Below are positions 37,301-44,768 of a DNA stretch of 64,000 nt, piece after piece. Position 1 is the stretch's first letter. The number at the start of each line of letters is the position of its first letter. Under the pieces are notes generated by a model. That model saw only the letters and a program-made list of their open reading frames with translations, was not told where the DNA came from and did no database searches. A program made the position numbers and the translations under genes. Source of the stretch: an uncultured Chloroflexota bacterium (GTDB lineage: Bacteria; Chloroflexota; Anaerolineae; Anaerolineales; Anaerolineaceae); contig CADATZ010000001.1 in assembly GCA_902791025.1 (NCBI GenBank), positions 124,001-188,000 on the forward strand, in the 5' to 3' direction.

Positions 37301-40300
37301 CGATCAAGGGCGACCCAAATGAAGCAGCAAAGAATGATGCAGATTCCGGCATTTCCGATCAAATTTTAGCTATGGACGGAAAGCGAATTGCGATTTTAAC
37401 CGGATCGATCAGTAACCAGGCGGTTCAAGATGTGCTTCCATCGGCGAAACTCTTTTATTATGACAACGTCACAGACATGTTGACCGCCCTGAAGGCAAAC
37501 AAAGTTGATTCAATGGTCTGGGATGACTCTATCATCAGATATGTGATGACTGAAGGAGAACCCATCAGAATGCTGGATGGATATTTAGAAAGGATCGATA
37601 ACGCTGCTGTTTTTGCAAAAAATGAAAAAGGCAAAGCGCTCGAGGCTCAATTCAGTGAATATGTGAAAAAGCTTTGGGATAATGGAACGATAAGAGAATT
37701 AGACGCGAAATGGTATGACCCGGACAACTCCATAAAAACAGTTATCGATTACGAAAATCTGCCCGGCCCCAATGGTACGCTTATTATGGCAGCAGATCCC
37801 TCTTTGGCGCCTTTTTCTTATGTGAAGGATGGTCAGGTCGTTGGCTATGAAATTGAAATTGCGGCCAGGTTCTGCGAGGAATATGGTTACAGGCTGGAAG
37901 TTCAGACGATGTCTTTCGCCTCCATGATCCCCGCAGTCGTGAGCGGAAAAGCAGACTTTGCCTCGAGCTGCATCACCATCACGCCGGAACGAGCCGAGAG
38001 CGTGCTGTTCTCCGAACCGATTTACCGCGGTGGAGAGGTTTTTGCAGTGTTGGCTGAAAATGCTTCCGATCCGGCGGGTACCCTTTCACTTTCATCATTG
38101 AAAGGCAAACGTATCGGTGTACAGACCGGGCAGACCTTTGACAAGATGGTTCTGGAAGTGCTCCCGGATGCGGAAATCGTTTATGTGAACAGCAAAGCAG
38201 ATCTCATCAACTCCCTGCTGACAAAGAAGATAGACAGTTACGCGGTTGATGAACCTGTTATCAAGACACAGATGCGGGAAAATGATAAGATCAGTTATAT
38301 CCCAGAGTATCTTTCAACTTTTGAATTTGGCTACGTATTTCCGAAAACAGACGAAGGGGAGAAATTGCGCACTCAATTCAGCGAATTTATCCGGAAGATC
38401 AGGACAGATGGGACAATGGATGAAATTGAGGATAAATGGATGAACCCGGATCAAAGCCAATGGACGCTTCCGGATTACGCCTCTTTCCCAGCACCGAACG
38501 GAAAACTGATCATGGCCACTGAAGCGCTCTATGAACCCTTCACCTTTATATTCAACAACGAAATCGTCGGCTACGACATTGATATCGCCGCCCGATTCTG
38601 TGAAGCTTATGGCTATGGTCTCGAGATCACGGATATGGACTTTTCCGGAATCATTCCTTCAGTTCAAAGCGAAAAAAGTGATTTCGGTGGAGCCGGTATC
38701 ACCATCACCGCGGAACGTGCGGAATCCGTTCTTTTCTCTGAGCCGAATTACTCTGGTGGTACTGTGATGGCAATTTTGAAAGAGAATGAGGAAAAGACTT
38801 ATACCTCAAAGCCGGAAAATCCGAAGATCTGGAATGGCGTTTATAAATCCTTCAGTGAGCTTTCTGGCAAAAAAATTGGTGTCCAGACCGGGTCCGATTT
38901 TGACAAAACCGTGCTGGATGTGATTCCTGATGCAAAAATCGTCTATTTGAACAACAAAGCGGACCTGGTAAACAGTATGCTTGCTTTCAAGATCGACGGA
39001 TTTGTTGTCGATGAACCGGTTGCCGAAATACTTGTCGGCGAAAATAGCAGCCTGACTTATATTCCCGATTATTTGGATGCCTTTGATTTCGGTTACGTGT
39101 TTCCCAGGAATGATGATGGGGAAGACCTTTGTGACGAGTTCAGTGAATTCCTGGAAGATATCAAATCAGACGGAACACTTGAGGAAATTGAAAGACGCTG
39201 GTTCAGTGATGATGAAAGTGGAAAAAGCATCCCGGATTATAAATCTTTCCCCGCACCGAACGGCACGCTTCGTTTGGCTGTTGAAGCGCTCTACGAGCCA
39301 TTCTGTTACATCGCAAACAATCAAATTGTCGGTTACGACATCGATATTGCAGTCCGATTCTGTGAAGCCAATGGCTATGGACTGGAAATCCATGATATGA
39401 GCTTTGACGCGGTGCTGCCGGCAGTCCAGACCGGAAAAGCTGATTTCGGCGGTTCCGGAATCAACATCACGCCGGAACGAGCCGAGTCTGTTCTATTCTC
39501 GGAGCCAAACTATTCCGGTGGAACTGTGGTAATGGTTCTGCGGGAAGATGAAATAGAAGAAGACGATATTCCGGAATTCAAGACATTTTCTGAGCTGGAC
39601 GGGAAGACGGTTTCCATGCTCAATGGCGCCCCGTTCGAAGAACTATTCAGGAGTAAAGGAACGGAAGCCGGACAGTTTACATACTACAATAACATGCCGG
39701 ACGCTATATTGGCGCTGACGTCTGGGAAAACCGATGCGTTTATTACAAATAATGCTGTCGCAAGGCTCCTTTCAAACCGAAATGAGAAATTAGCTCAGTT
39801 CCCGGAAAACCTGGAAGAGACTTTCTATGGTTTTGCTTTCGCAAAGGGTAGTCCGGAAAGAGAAACCTGGCAAACTGCCTATGAAACAATACCGGAAAAA
39901 ACAAAACGGGATCTCTGGAAAAAATGGACAGACTCTGATGAGAGTAAAAAAGTACTGCCAGTTCAGGACTGGCCGGGTACAAACGGAACGGTAACGGTCG
40001 CGGCTTGTGACACATTGGAACCGATGAGCTATAAAGGAAAGGGCGGGGAACTGATCGGCTTTGATGAGGAAATTATTCTGCTGATGGCCAGGGAACTGGA
40101 TGTCCATGTGAACTTCATCGGCATGGAATTTTCTGTAATTCTGAGCACTGTTCAGTCAGGAAAGGCTCTGTTTGGAGCAGGGTCTATTATGATAACAAAA
40201 GAACGGGCTGAATCAGTTGATTTTCTGCCTTATTATCCGGCATCTTTCGTAATGCTGGTGAGAGCTGCTGACTTTGCGGAAGAAATCAATACGCCGACTG

Positions 40301-41055
40301 TATCAAAAATGGATACGGTCAAATCCGAAATTTTGGGCACATGGGAATCCATCAAAGCAAGCTTTGAAAAGACTTTTATCCGGGAAAATCGCTGGAAGCT
40401 TTTCCTGGAGGGTATCGGCAACACACTGTTAATTACAGTGCTCTCGATCATCTTTGGAACGATCCTCGGCTTTCTGCTGTTCATTATTTGCCGTAATGGC
40501 AATTCGCTGGCAAACAGTATCACGGCGGTCTGTACATGGTTGGTTCAGGGTATGCCGGGTGTCGTATTGCTGATGATCCTTTTTTATGTGGTCTTTGGTT
40601 CGGTAGCCATTGACGGTATTATCGTCGCGGTGATCGGGTTTACCCTCACCTTTGGATCATCTGTTTTTGGCCTCTTGAAAATCGGTGTCGGTGCAATCGA
40701 TAAAGGACAGTATGAAGCGGCTTATGCGCTGGGCTATTCCAACACGAGGACCTTCTTCCGCATCATCCTGCCGCAGGCTATTCCGCATGTGATGGGTGCC
40801 TATAAGGGAGAGATTGTCGGGCTCCTCAAGGCGACGGCTATTGTCGGATATATTGCTGTGCAGGACCTGACAAAGATGGGCGATATCGTTCGCAGCCGCA
40901 CCTACGAAGCCTTCTTCCCGCTGATCGCGGTCACGATCATCTACTTTATTTTGGAAAGTATCCTCGGATTAATCGTCAGCCGGATCAATATCCAAATCGA
41001 TCCAAAACGCCGGAAACGTGAAAGTATTCTGAAAGGAGTGAAGACCAATGATTAA
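34348..41055 (+). CDS. Giant ABC permease with eight tandem solute-binding equivalents
   Basis: The product has 2,235 residues from MKKLLLF (GGGAG eight bases upstream). A signal peptide is followed by a C-terminal-type half binding domain (about 20-160), seven complete family-3 binding domains (about 164-412, 412-655, 655-895, 895-1143, 1143-1386, 1386-1641 and 1641-1882), an N-terminal-type half (about 1882-1980), and a permease domain (about 2015-2225). The permease has the EAA motif AAYALGYSNTRTFFRIILPQ. Each repeat has the VGYDIDIAARFCE-type helix, SGKADF and ITPERAESVLFSEP, and ends with an N-G-T/K link. The half-plus-seven-plus-half order mirrors the small fusion at 27483. Bases 41048-41055 overlap the ATPase gene. 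An amino acid is the likely substrate. Confidence 0.9.
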   Translation: MKKLLLFLLLFLFPGIVCAADITSKEQLNQRGITIGVSQGSVIENFIKGEFPNASIAYYTDGGVLGYQAVAAGKIDAYVADLRQMEMSLEGGFSGAHLLDETMNETLKTAIGISQVSKIPDLEKKINEFLSELRDNGTLNEMFQRWVIDGNEQMPEIELDEDPEYHLVVGTAGIIPPYSYYKDTKLNGHDIELAYRLADWLDADVEFKVIDFTGLVPAAKSGKIDCIISDLQVSEERQENFTFSTPVMEECVGIMVRGDAPKVPELNMGSTADFSVLDGKTIGVITGFFGDQEVKKALPNAKIFYFVNKADMLSALKAGKIDALLWDDAIFRYLRMEGEPLAAFSDPLIPINNAALFPKSEKGLALEAQYSEFVKKLWDDGSIDTINAVWFGSDESQKTVINYENLPDTNGTLVMAADPTVVPFVYMKDNKIVGYEVDIAARFCEENGYRLEIKTVPFGSIITSVISGKADFSSSSMTITPERAESVQFSEPVYRGSLIFTVLTENTEEKQINDPDYAQYDSKRIGVVTGSTGGPVVEEKLPNAKISYFDSVSDLLTALRSQKVDAIAATESILKFARIEGENITVTDDHLISTEIAALFPKTEKGQKLEAQYSEFVKKLWDDGTIDEINSIWFGEDESKKTVLDYENLPDTNGTLTMAVDTGIAPFVYLKNGKIVGYDVDIAARFCEAYGYRLTIQNMSFPAIIPSVVSGKSDFSACDIAITPERAESVLFSEPTYYDGLVLAVPETGENSGIMSSLPSLDGKTIATLVGSTAGPAAEAAFPNAKIVYFDSSTDTLTALLSGKVDAVVADNTHFLYAQMQGQEIYMFDEFLEPYENAAMFPKNEKGRKLEAQYSEFIKKLWDNGTMSEIDAKWWSTDDSQKTVIDYENLPDTNGTLKMAVDTANPPFVYMKDNRIVGYEVEIAALFCKEYGYRLEIYDMAFSAIIPSIISGKSDFASSDFTITPERAESVLFSEPLYHGGIALAIKGDPNEAAKNDADSGISDQILAMDGKRIAILTGSISNQAVQDVLPSAKLFYYDNVTDMLTALKANKVDSMVWDDSIIRYVMTEGEPIRMLDGYLERIDNAAVFAKNEKGKALEAQFSEYVKKLWDNGTIRELDAKWYDPDNSIKTVIDYENLPGPNGTLIMAADPSLAPFSYVKDGQVVGYEIEIAARFCEEYGYRLEVQTMSFASMIPAVVSGKADFASSCITITPERAESVLFSEPIYRGGEVFAVLAENASDPAGTLSLSSLKGKRIGVQTGQTFDKMVLEVLPDAEIVYVNSKADLINSLLTKKIDSYAVDEPVIKTQMRENDKISYIPEYLSTFEFGYVFPKTDEGEKLRTQFSEFIRKIRTDGTMDEIEDKWMNPDQSQWTLPDYASFPAPNGKLIMATEALYEPFTFIFNNEIVGYDIDIAARFCEAYGYGLEITDMDFSGIIPSVQSEKSDFGGAGITITAERAESVLFSEPNYSGGTVMAILKENEEKTYTSKPENPKIWNGVYKSFSELSGKKIGVQTGSDFDKTVLDVIPDAKIVYLNNKADLVNSMLAFKIDGFVVDEPVAEILVGENSSLTYIPDYLDAFDFGYVFPRNDDGEDLCDEFSEFLEDIKSDGTLEEIERRWFSDDESGKSIPDYKSFPAPNGTLRLAVEALYEPFCYIANNQIVGYDIDIAVRFCEANGYGLEIHDMSFDAVLPAVQTGKADFGGSGINITPERAESVLFSEPNYSGGTVVMVLREDEIEEDDIPEFKTFSELDGKTVSMLNGAPFEELFRSKGTEAGQFTYYNNMPDAILALTSGKTDAFITNNAVARLLSNRNEKLAQFPENLEETFYGFAFAKGSPERETWQTAYETIPEKTKRDLWKKWTDSDESKKVLPVQDWPGTNGTVTVAACDTLEPMSYKGKGGELIGFDEEIILLMARELDVHVNFIGMEFSVILSTVQSGKALFGAGSIMITKERAESVDFLPYYPASFVMLVRAADFAEEINTPTVSKMDTVKSEILGTWESIKASFEKTFIRENRWKLFLEGIGNTLLITVLSIIFGTILGFLLFIICRNGNSLANSITAVCTWLVQGMPGVVLLMILFYVVFGSVAIDGIIVAVIGFTLTFGSSVFGLLKIGVGAIDKGQYEAAYALGYSNTRTFFRIILPQAIPHVMGAYKGEIVGLLKATAIVGYIAVQDLTKMGDIVRSRTYEAFFPLIAVTIIYFILESILGLIVSRINIQIDPKRRKRESILKGVKTND

Positions 41056-42139
41056 AATCGAACATTTGAAGAAAGTATATCCAAACGTCACTCCACTGAA
41101 GGATGTGAATGCTGTTATCAACGACGGGGATGTGATTGCCATTATTGGTCCCTCCGGAACGGGGAAAAGCACGCTGATGCGCTGCATCAACCAGCTGGAA
41201 AAACCGACTGCCGGACACGTTTGGATCGATGATGAAGAAATTACAGATCCGAAATGCGACCTCAACAAAATCCGGCAAAAGATGGGCATGGTGTTCCAGT
41301 CCTTCAACCTGTTTGGTCATTTGACCGTGATTGAAAATATTATGCTGGCACCGATGGACCTGCTGCACAAATCCAAACAAGAGGCATATGACAAGGGAAT
41401 GGAGCTGCTGCGTACGGTAGGTCTCGCGGAAAAAGCACTGAACTACCCGGATGAACTTTCCGGCGGACAGAAGCAGCGTATCGCCATTGCCCGGACATTG
41501 GCCATGGATCCGGAAATCATCTTCTTTGATGAACCAACCAGCGCACTCGACCCGACAATGGTTGGCGAGGTACAGGCGGTAATTCGAGACCTTGCGAAGA
41601 CCGGGAAAACACTGATGATCGTCACCCACGAGATGGGATTTGCCAGAGCTATCTCCAACCGCGTTTTTTATATGGATGAGGGTGGTATTTATGAGGACGG
41701 TACGCCGGGACAGATATTTGATGATCCGCAGCGGGAAAACACGCGCCGTTTTGTCAGAAAGCTGAAGGTGCTGGAGCTGAACATCGAAAACCGCGATTAC
41801 GATTTTCTTGGCATGGTCAGTGAAATTGAACAGTATTGCCATAAGAATCAGGTCAATTACAGAACTGCTCAGCACATCCAGCTCGCGTTTGAAGAAACCA
41901 TCCAGAACCTGCTGCTGCCTGTACTTAACGCTCCGAAGATCCATACTGTTGTGGAATACTCCGCTGCAGATGAAAGTACCGTTATGACGCTGCATTATAA
42001 CGGTGATCCTTATGATGTAACCAGACAAGGAGACAAACTGTCCCTTGCTGTTCTGAACTCAGCTGTTTCTGAAATGAGCTGGAACGAAGTGGAAGATAAA
42101 GAGCTCCGCAATAAACTTGAAATGAGGATAAAAGCATAA
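41048..42139 (+). CDS. Amino-acid ABC transporter ATPase with RsbW-like C-terminal domain (second copy)
   Basis: The product has 363 residues, the same length and order as the product at 29006. The ATPase part has [47 protein letters not shown] and VTHEMGF. The tail from about 245 reads FLGMVSEIEQYCHKNQ, IQLAFEETIQNLLLPVL and LHYNGDPYDVTRQGDKLSLAV. The second and third segments resemble the N-box (E-x-x-x-N) and G1/ATP-lid region (D-x-G/N-x-P-x-D) of GHKL anti-sigma kinases, better kept than in the first copy. It overlaps the giant permease gene by eight bases and must be its ATPase. Confidence 0.9.
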   Translation: MIKIEHLKKVYPNVTPLKDVNAVINDGDVIAIIGPSGTGKSTLMRCINQLEKPTAGHVWIDDEEITDPKCDLNKIRQKMGMVFQSFNLFGHLTVIENIMLAPMDLLHKSKQEAYDKGMELLRTVGLAEKALNYPDELSGGQKQRIAIARTLAMDPEIIFFDEPTSALDPTMVGEVQAVIRDLAKTGKTLMIVTHEMGFARAISNRVFYMDEGGIYEDGTPGQIFDDPQRENTRRFVRKLKVLELNIENRDYDFLGMVSEIEQYCHKNQVNYRTAQHIQLAFEETIQNLLLPVLNAPKIHTVVEYSAADESTVMTLHYNGDPYDVTRQGDKLSLAVLNSAVSEMSWNEVEDKELRNKLEMRIKA

Positions 42140-42151
42140 AGGAGGGAAAAA

Positions 42152-43420
42152 ATGAAAATTCCTGTAACACTTGGCGATGTAATGTATGTATATGGAAGCT
42201 TTGGTCTGAATTTGGACTACACTGTCCGGCTTTTTCTGCAGTTGAAGGATACTATCGACAGTAAGATCCTTTCCGAAGCGCTGGTCAAAACACAGCAGCG
42301 TTATCCTTATCTTTCTCTGCGTCTGCGGAAAGATGAGAAGGAATATTATTACGAAGAAAATCCCGCTCCGGTGACACTGCACCATACTGATGAGAAGATC
42401 CGTCTGAATGCCGAGGAAACCAATTACCATATCTGGGCAGTTTGTTACAATGAAGATCGGCTTTATCTGGATATCTATCATGGAGCACTGGACGGAACCG
42501 GAATGTACAAGGTTCTTTCAACCCTTTTATTTTATTATTGCGCGGATCGTTATGGCGTAACAGACCATACCGGCATCAACACACTGGAAGACCCGATCCT
42601 GCCGGAAGAATCTCTGGATCCATCAGATGCCATGCCTCCCATAGATCCTGCTTTGCTTCAAAATTCTGTGTATGATGAAGCCTTTTCGCTTATAAAAGAT
42701 GGTGGATCAAAACCTTCCTCTCAAAGGATTACGGACATAAAGATCCCGGAAGCCGCTTTTGTGAAATTCAGTTCAGCTCACGACGCAAGCCCGGGCACTA
42801 TGGTTTGTATCCTGATGTCCCGTACGATCGACGCTCTTTACCCGGAGCGGACAAAGGACTTGATAAGCTCCTACGTAATCAACGCAAGACCGATGCTGAA
42901 CGCTCCTCATACTCATCACAATTGTGTTCAAACTGTCTTCTTTAATTACACAGACCGCATCAAGGCTATGCCTTTTGACCGGCAGTGTACGGTCCATCGC
43001 GGCACGACTTTTATCCAAAGCGATGCGGACCTTATCAAAATGAAAATGCAGGCAAAAGCGAACAGTATGAAAATGCTTCTCGACAGGATGCCGACAATCG
43101 AAATGAAAAAACAGACCTTTGCCCAGATGCTTTCTGGCGGAAAACTCTATTTCACATATATGGTCAGCTATGTCGGAAAATGGAAATTCAAACAGCTTGA
43201 ACCGTATATTCTTGAATTTTGGACACATGTTCCTATCGCCAATGATTGGGTGACAGAAATCGCCTCAATCAACGGGAATATCTGTCTGTCGATCCATCAG
43301 GATTTTGAGGGTGACTCTGTTGCGAATGCGTTTCTGGAAGAACTTAAGAAAAACAATATTCCCTATGAGGTGAAAAAATCCGCACTCAGTGATGTATCTT
43401 CTTTTGCCGACGCAGTATAA
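42152..43420 (+). CDS. Condensation/alcohol-acetyltransferase-like acyltransferase
   Basis: The product has 422 residues with an AAAGGAGGG ribosome site, 12 bp after the ABC ATPase, clearly in its operon. Segments LNLDYTVRLFLQLKD, ALVKTQQRYPYLSLRLR and IYHGALDGTGMYKVLSTLL match the N-terminal half of the CoA-dependent acyltransferase fold. The catalytic H-x-x-x-D-G (YHGALDG) is present, though the usual first His is replaced by Tyr. A family resemblance to alcohol acetyltransferases and NRPS condensation domains is clear, but no NRPS genes are near. It could acylate the imported amino acid or a lipid; the substrate is unknown. Confidence 0.75.
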   Translation: MKIPVTLGDVMYVYGSFGLNLDYTVRLFLQLKDTIDSKILSEALVKTQQRYPYLSLRLRKDEKEYYYEENPAPVTLHHTDEKIRLNAEETNYHIWAVCYNEDRLYLDIYHGALDGTGMYKVLSTLLFYYCADRYGVTDHTGINTLEDPILPEESLDPSDAMPPIDPALLQNSVYDEAFSLIKDGGSKPSSQRITDIKIPEAAFVKFSSAHDASPGTMVCILMSRTIDALYPERTKDLISSYVINARPMLNAPHTHHNCVQTVFFNYTDRIKAMPFDRQCTVHRGTTFIQSDADLIKMKMQAKANSMKMLLDRMPTIEMKKQTFAQMLSGGKLYFTYMVSYVGKWKFKQLEPYILEFWTHVPIANDWVTEIASINGNICLSIHQDFEGDSVANAFLEELKKNNIPYEVKKSALSDVSSFADAV

Positions 43421-43444
43421 GAAATCATAAAAGTCAAATCATTC

Positions 43445-43472
43445 TTTACAAATACGTATAAGTACGTATAAT
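43445..43472 (+). promoter_or_regulatory. hicAB promoter with tandem TACGTA operator candidate
   Basis: TTTACA (43445-43450) and TATAAT (43467-43472) are 16 bp apart. Between and into the -10 box lie two nine-bp-spaced copies of ACGTATAA, each containing the palindrome TACGTA. HicB antitoxins repress their own promoter, so this is a likely HicB site. Confidence 0.7.
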
Positions 43473-43501
43473 TAATTACAGATAAAAGGATCTTTTAACT
43501 G

Positions 43502-43684
43502 ATGAAACGGCGTGACCTTATAAAATTACTTGAGGAAAATGGATTTGAATTTGTACGCAATGGTGGGAATCATGATATATACAAAAGAGGAAATGAAAAG
43601 GAAGTCATTGAGAGACATAATGAAATACCGGAAATGCTCGCTAAAAAGATCATTAAACGACGAAACCTTATAAAGAAAGATTGA
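43502..43684 (+). CDS. hicA: HicA-family toxin
   Basis: A 60-residue double-stranded-RNA-binding-fold mRNA interferase. The family pattern KRRDLIKLLEENGFEFVRN, then GGNHDIYKR with the catalytic His, then an EIPEMLAKKIIKR tail is complete. The gene lies directly before hicB, the usual order in HicAB systems. Translation starts at ATG 43502 with AAAGGA about 12 bases upstream. Confidence 0.93.
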   Translation: MKRRDLIKLLEENGFEFVRNGGNHDIYKRGNEKEVIERHNEIPEMLAKKIIKRRNLIKKD

Positions 43685-43698
43685 AGAAAGGAGAAATG

Positions 43699-44100
43699 AT
43701 GAAAAACGTATATCCTATTTTAATTCAGGAAGACAAGGAAGAAAACTGCTTTATTGTTGATGTACCGGATTTTGATATAAGTACATGGGGAAAAACGATT
43801 ACGGAAGCAATCGAAAACGCGCGTGACGCAATAGGCTTAGCAGGAATTACGATAGAAGATGACGGAGATGAATTACCGATCCCATCTGAGTTGAAAGATG
43901 TGAAAGAAGAAAATGATACAGATATTCTGACATTGGTTGATGTCGATTTTGATAGATACCGGGCAGAAAATGACACAAGAGCTGTAAAAAAGAATTGCAC
44001 AATTCCTTATTGGCTTGAGGTGAGAGCGGAAAAGGCTAATATTAATTTTTCTGCTGCATTACAACTCGGTGTCAAATCAATGCTTGGGATTGCAAATTAA
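43699..44100 (+). CDS. hicB: HicB-family antitoxin
   Basis: The product has 133 residues. ATG 43699 is chosen because AAAGGAG lies five bases upstream; ATG 43696 is too close. The N-terminal partial RNase-H-like fold (MKNVYPILIQEDKEENCFIVDVPDF, then TWGKTITEAIENARDAIGL) neutralises HicA. The C-terminal IPYWLEVRAEKANINFSAALQ looks like the ribbon-helix-helix or HTH region that binds the promoter. It starts 14 bp after hicA. Confidence 0.92.
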   Translation: MKNVYPILIQEDKEENCFIVDVPDFDISTWGKTITEAIENARDAIGLAGITIEDDGDELPIPSELKDVKEENDTDILTLVDVDFDRYRAENDTRAVKKNCTIPYWLEVRAEKANINFSAALQLGVKSMLGIAN

Positions 44101-44149
44101 ATTGACGAAATAAGAACGGTATTAATCAGCATATAAAACGTGTTCTCTT

Positions 44150-44740
44150 TTATTCGAAGCGGAGCTCTTTGAAAAATTCCGGACGATGAAAATCCGGTTT
44201 TTCTGTATTAATTGGTGCCCAGGCGAGAAAGTGTTCTTTCACGGTTTTGTCACCGCATTTGTACAGATTCGCGTATAAGCTTCCCGCAAAGCGATAATCC
44301 GGTTGGAAAAACCTGAGAAATCTGAGCGGAATCTTGTAAAAGAGCTCCCATCCCTCTGATGACCTGTTGATGTGAATATTAAAGTATTCTATCGCATCAG
44401 ATTTTACAATATCGATCCGTTCAGCCCTTGACGGACCATATTTAAGGCACATGCAGCCATTGGGATTGATCTCAAAGTTGAAATAATTTTCTGATCCGGG
44501 AATTCTAAAGAAGAACTCGAGACAGCTGTCCTCATGAACCGGTGAAAGCGGCGCGGTATATTCTGCGCGAATGTTTTTCTCCGTGGCGTTCATATGAATA
44601 TACAGATTCTCTTCATCATAGCAAAGCTGCCCATACGCACGTATTCCGGGATTTTCACACCATAATACTTTATCGATTGGTAAAACTTGAATCCCGGTCC
44701 AGTCAATTAAGCTATTTACTTTCACGATTGTGTAATCCAT
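44150..44740 (-). CDS. CBM9-like carbohydrate-binding protein
   Basis: The product has 196 residues without a signal peptide and with an AAAGGATAA ribosome site. The segment DSCLEFFFRIPGSENYFNFEINPNGCM and the preceding LYIHMNATEK match the CBM9/DOMON-like beta-sandwich often found as a single domain in bacteria. Lack of an export signal argues against binding extracellular polysaccharide directly. It lies 28 bp downstream of dinB on the same strand, a chance pairing as far as can be seen. Confidence 0.75.
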   Translation of the reverse strand: MDYTIVKVNSLIDWTGIQVLPIDKVLWCENPGIRAYGQLCYDEENLYIHMNATEKNIRAEYTAPLSPVHEDSCLEFFFRIPGSENYFNFEINPNGCMCLKYGPSRAERIDIVKSDAIEYFNIHINRSSEGWELFYKIPLRFLRFFQPDYRFAGSLYANLYKCGDKTVKEHFLAWAPINTEKPDFHRPEFFKELRFE

Positions 44741-44768
44741 AAATTATCCTTTCTGCTTATCGTTGTTT

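Noticed and set aside
42152..43420. Nonribosomal peptide synthetase condensation gene
   Set aside because: Only a stand-alone acyltransferase fold is present; no adenylation or carrier domains are found in the window.
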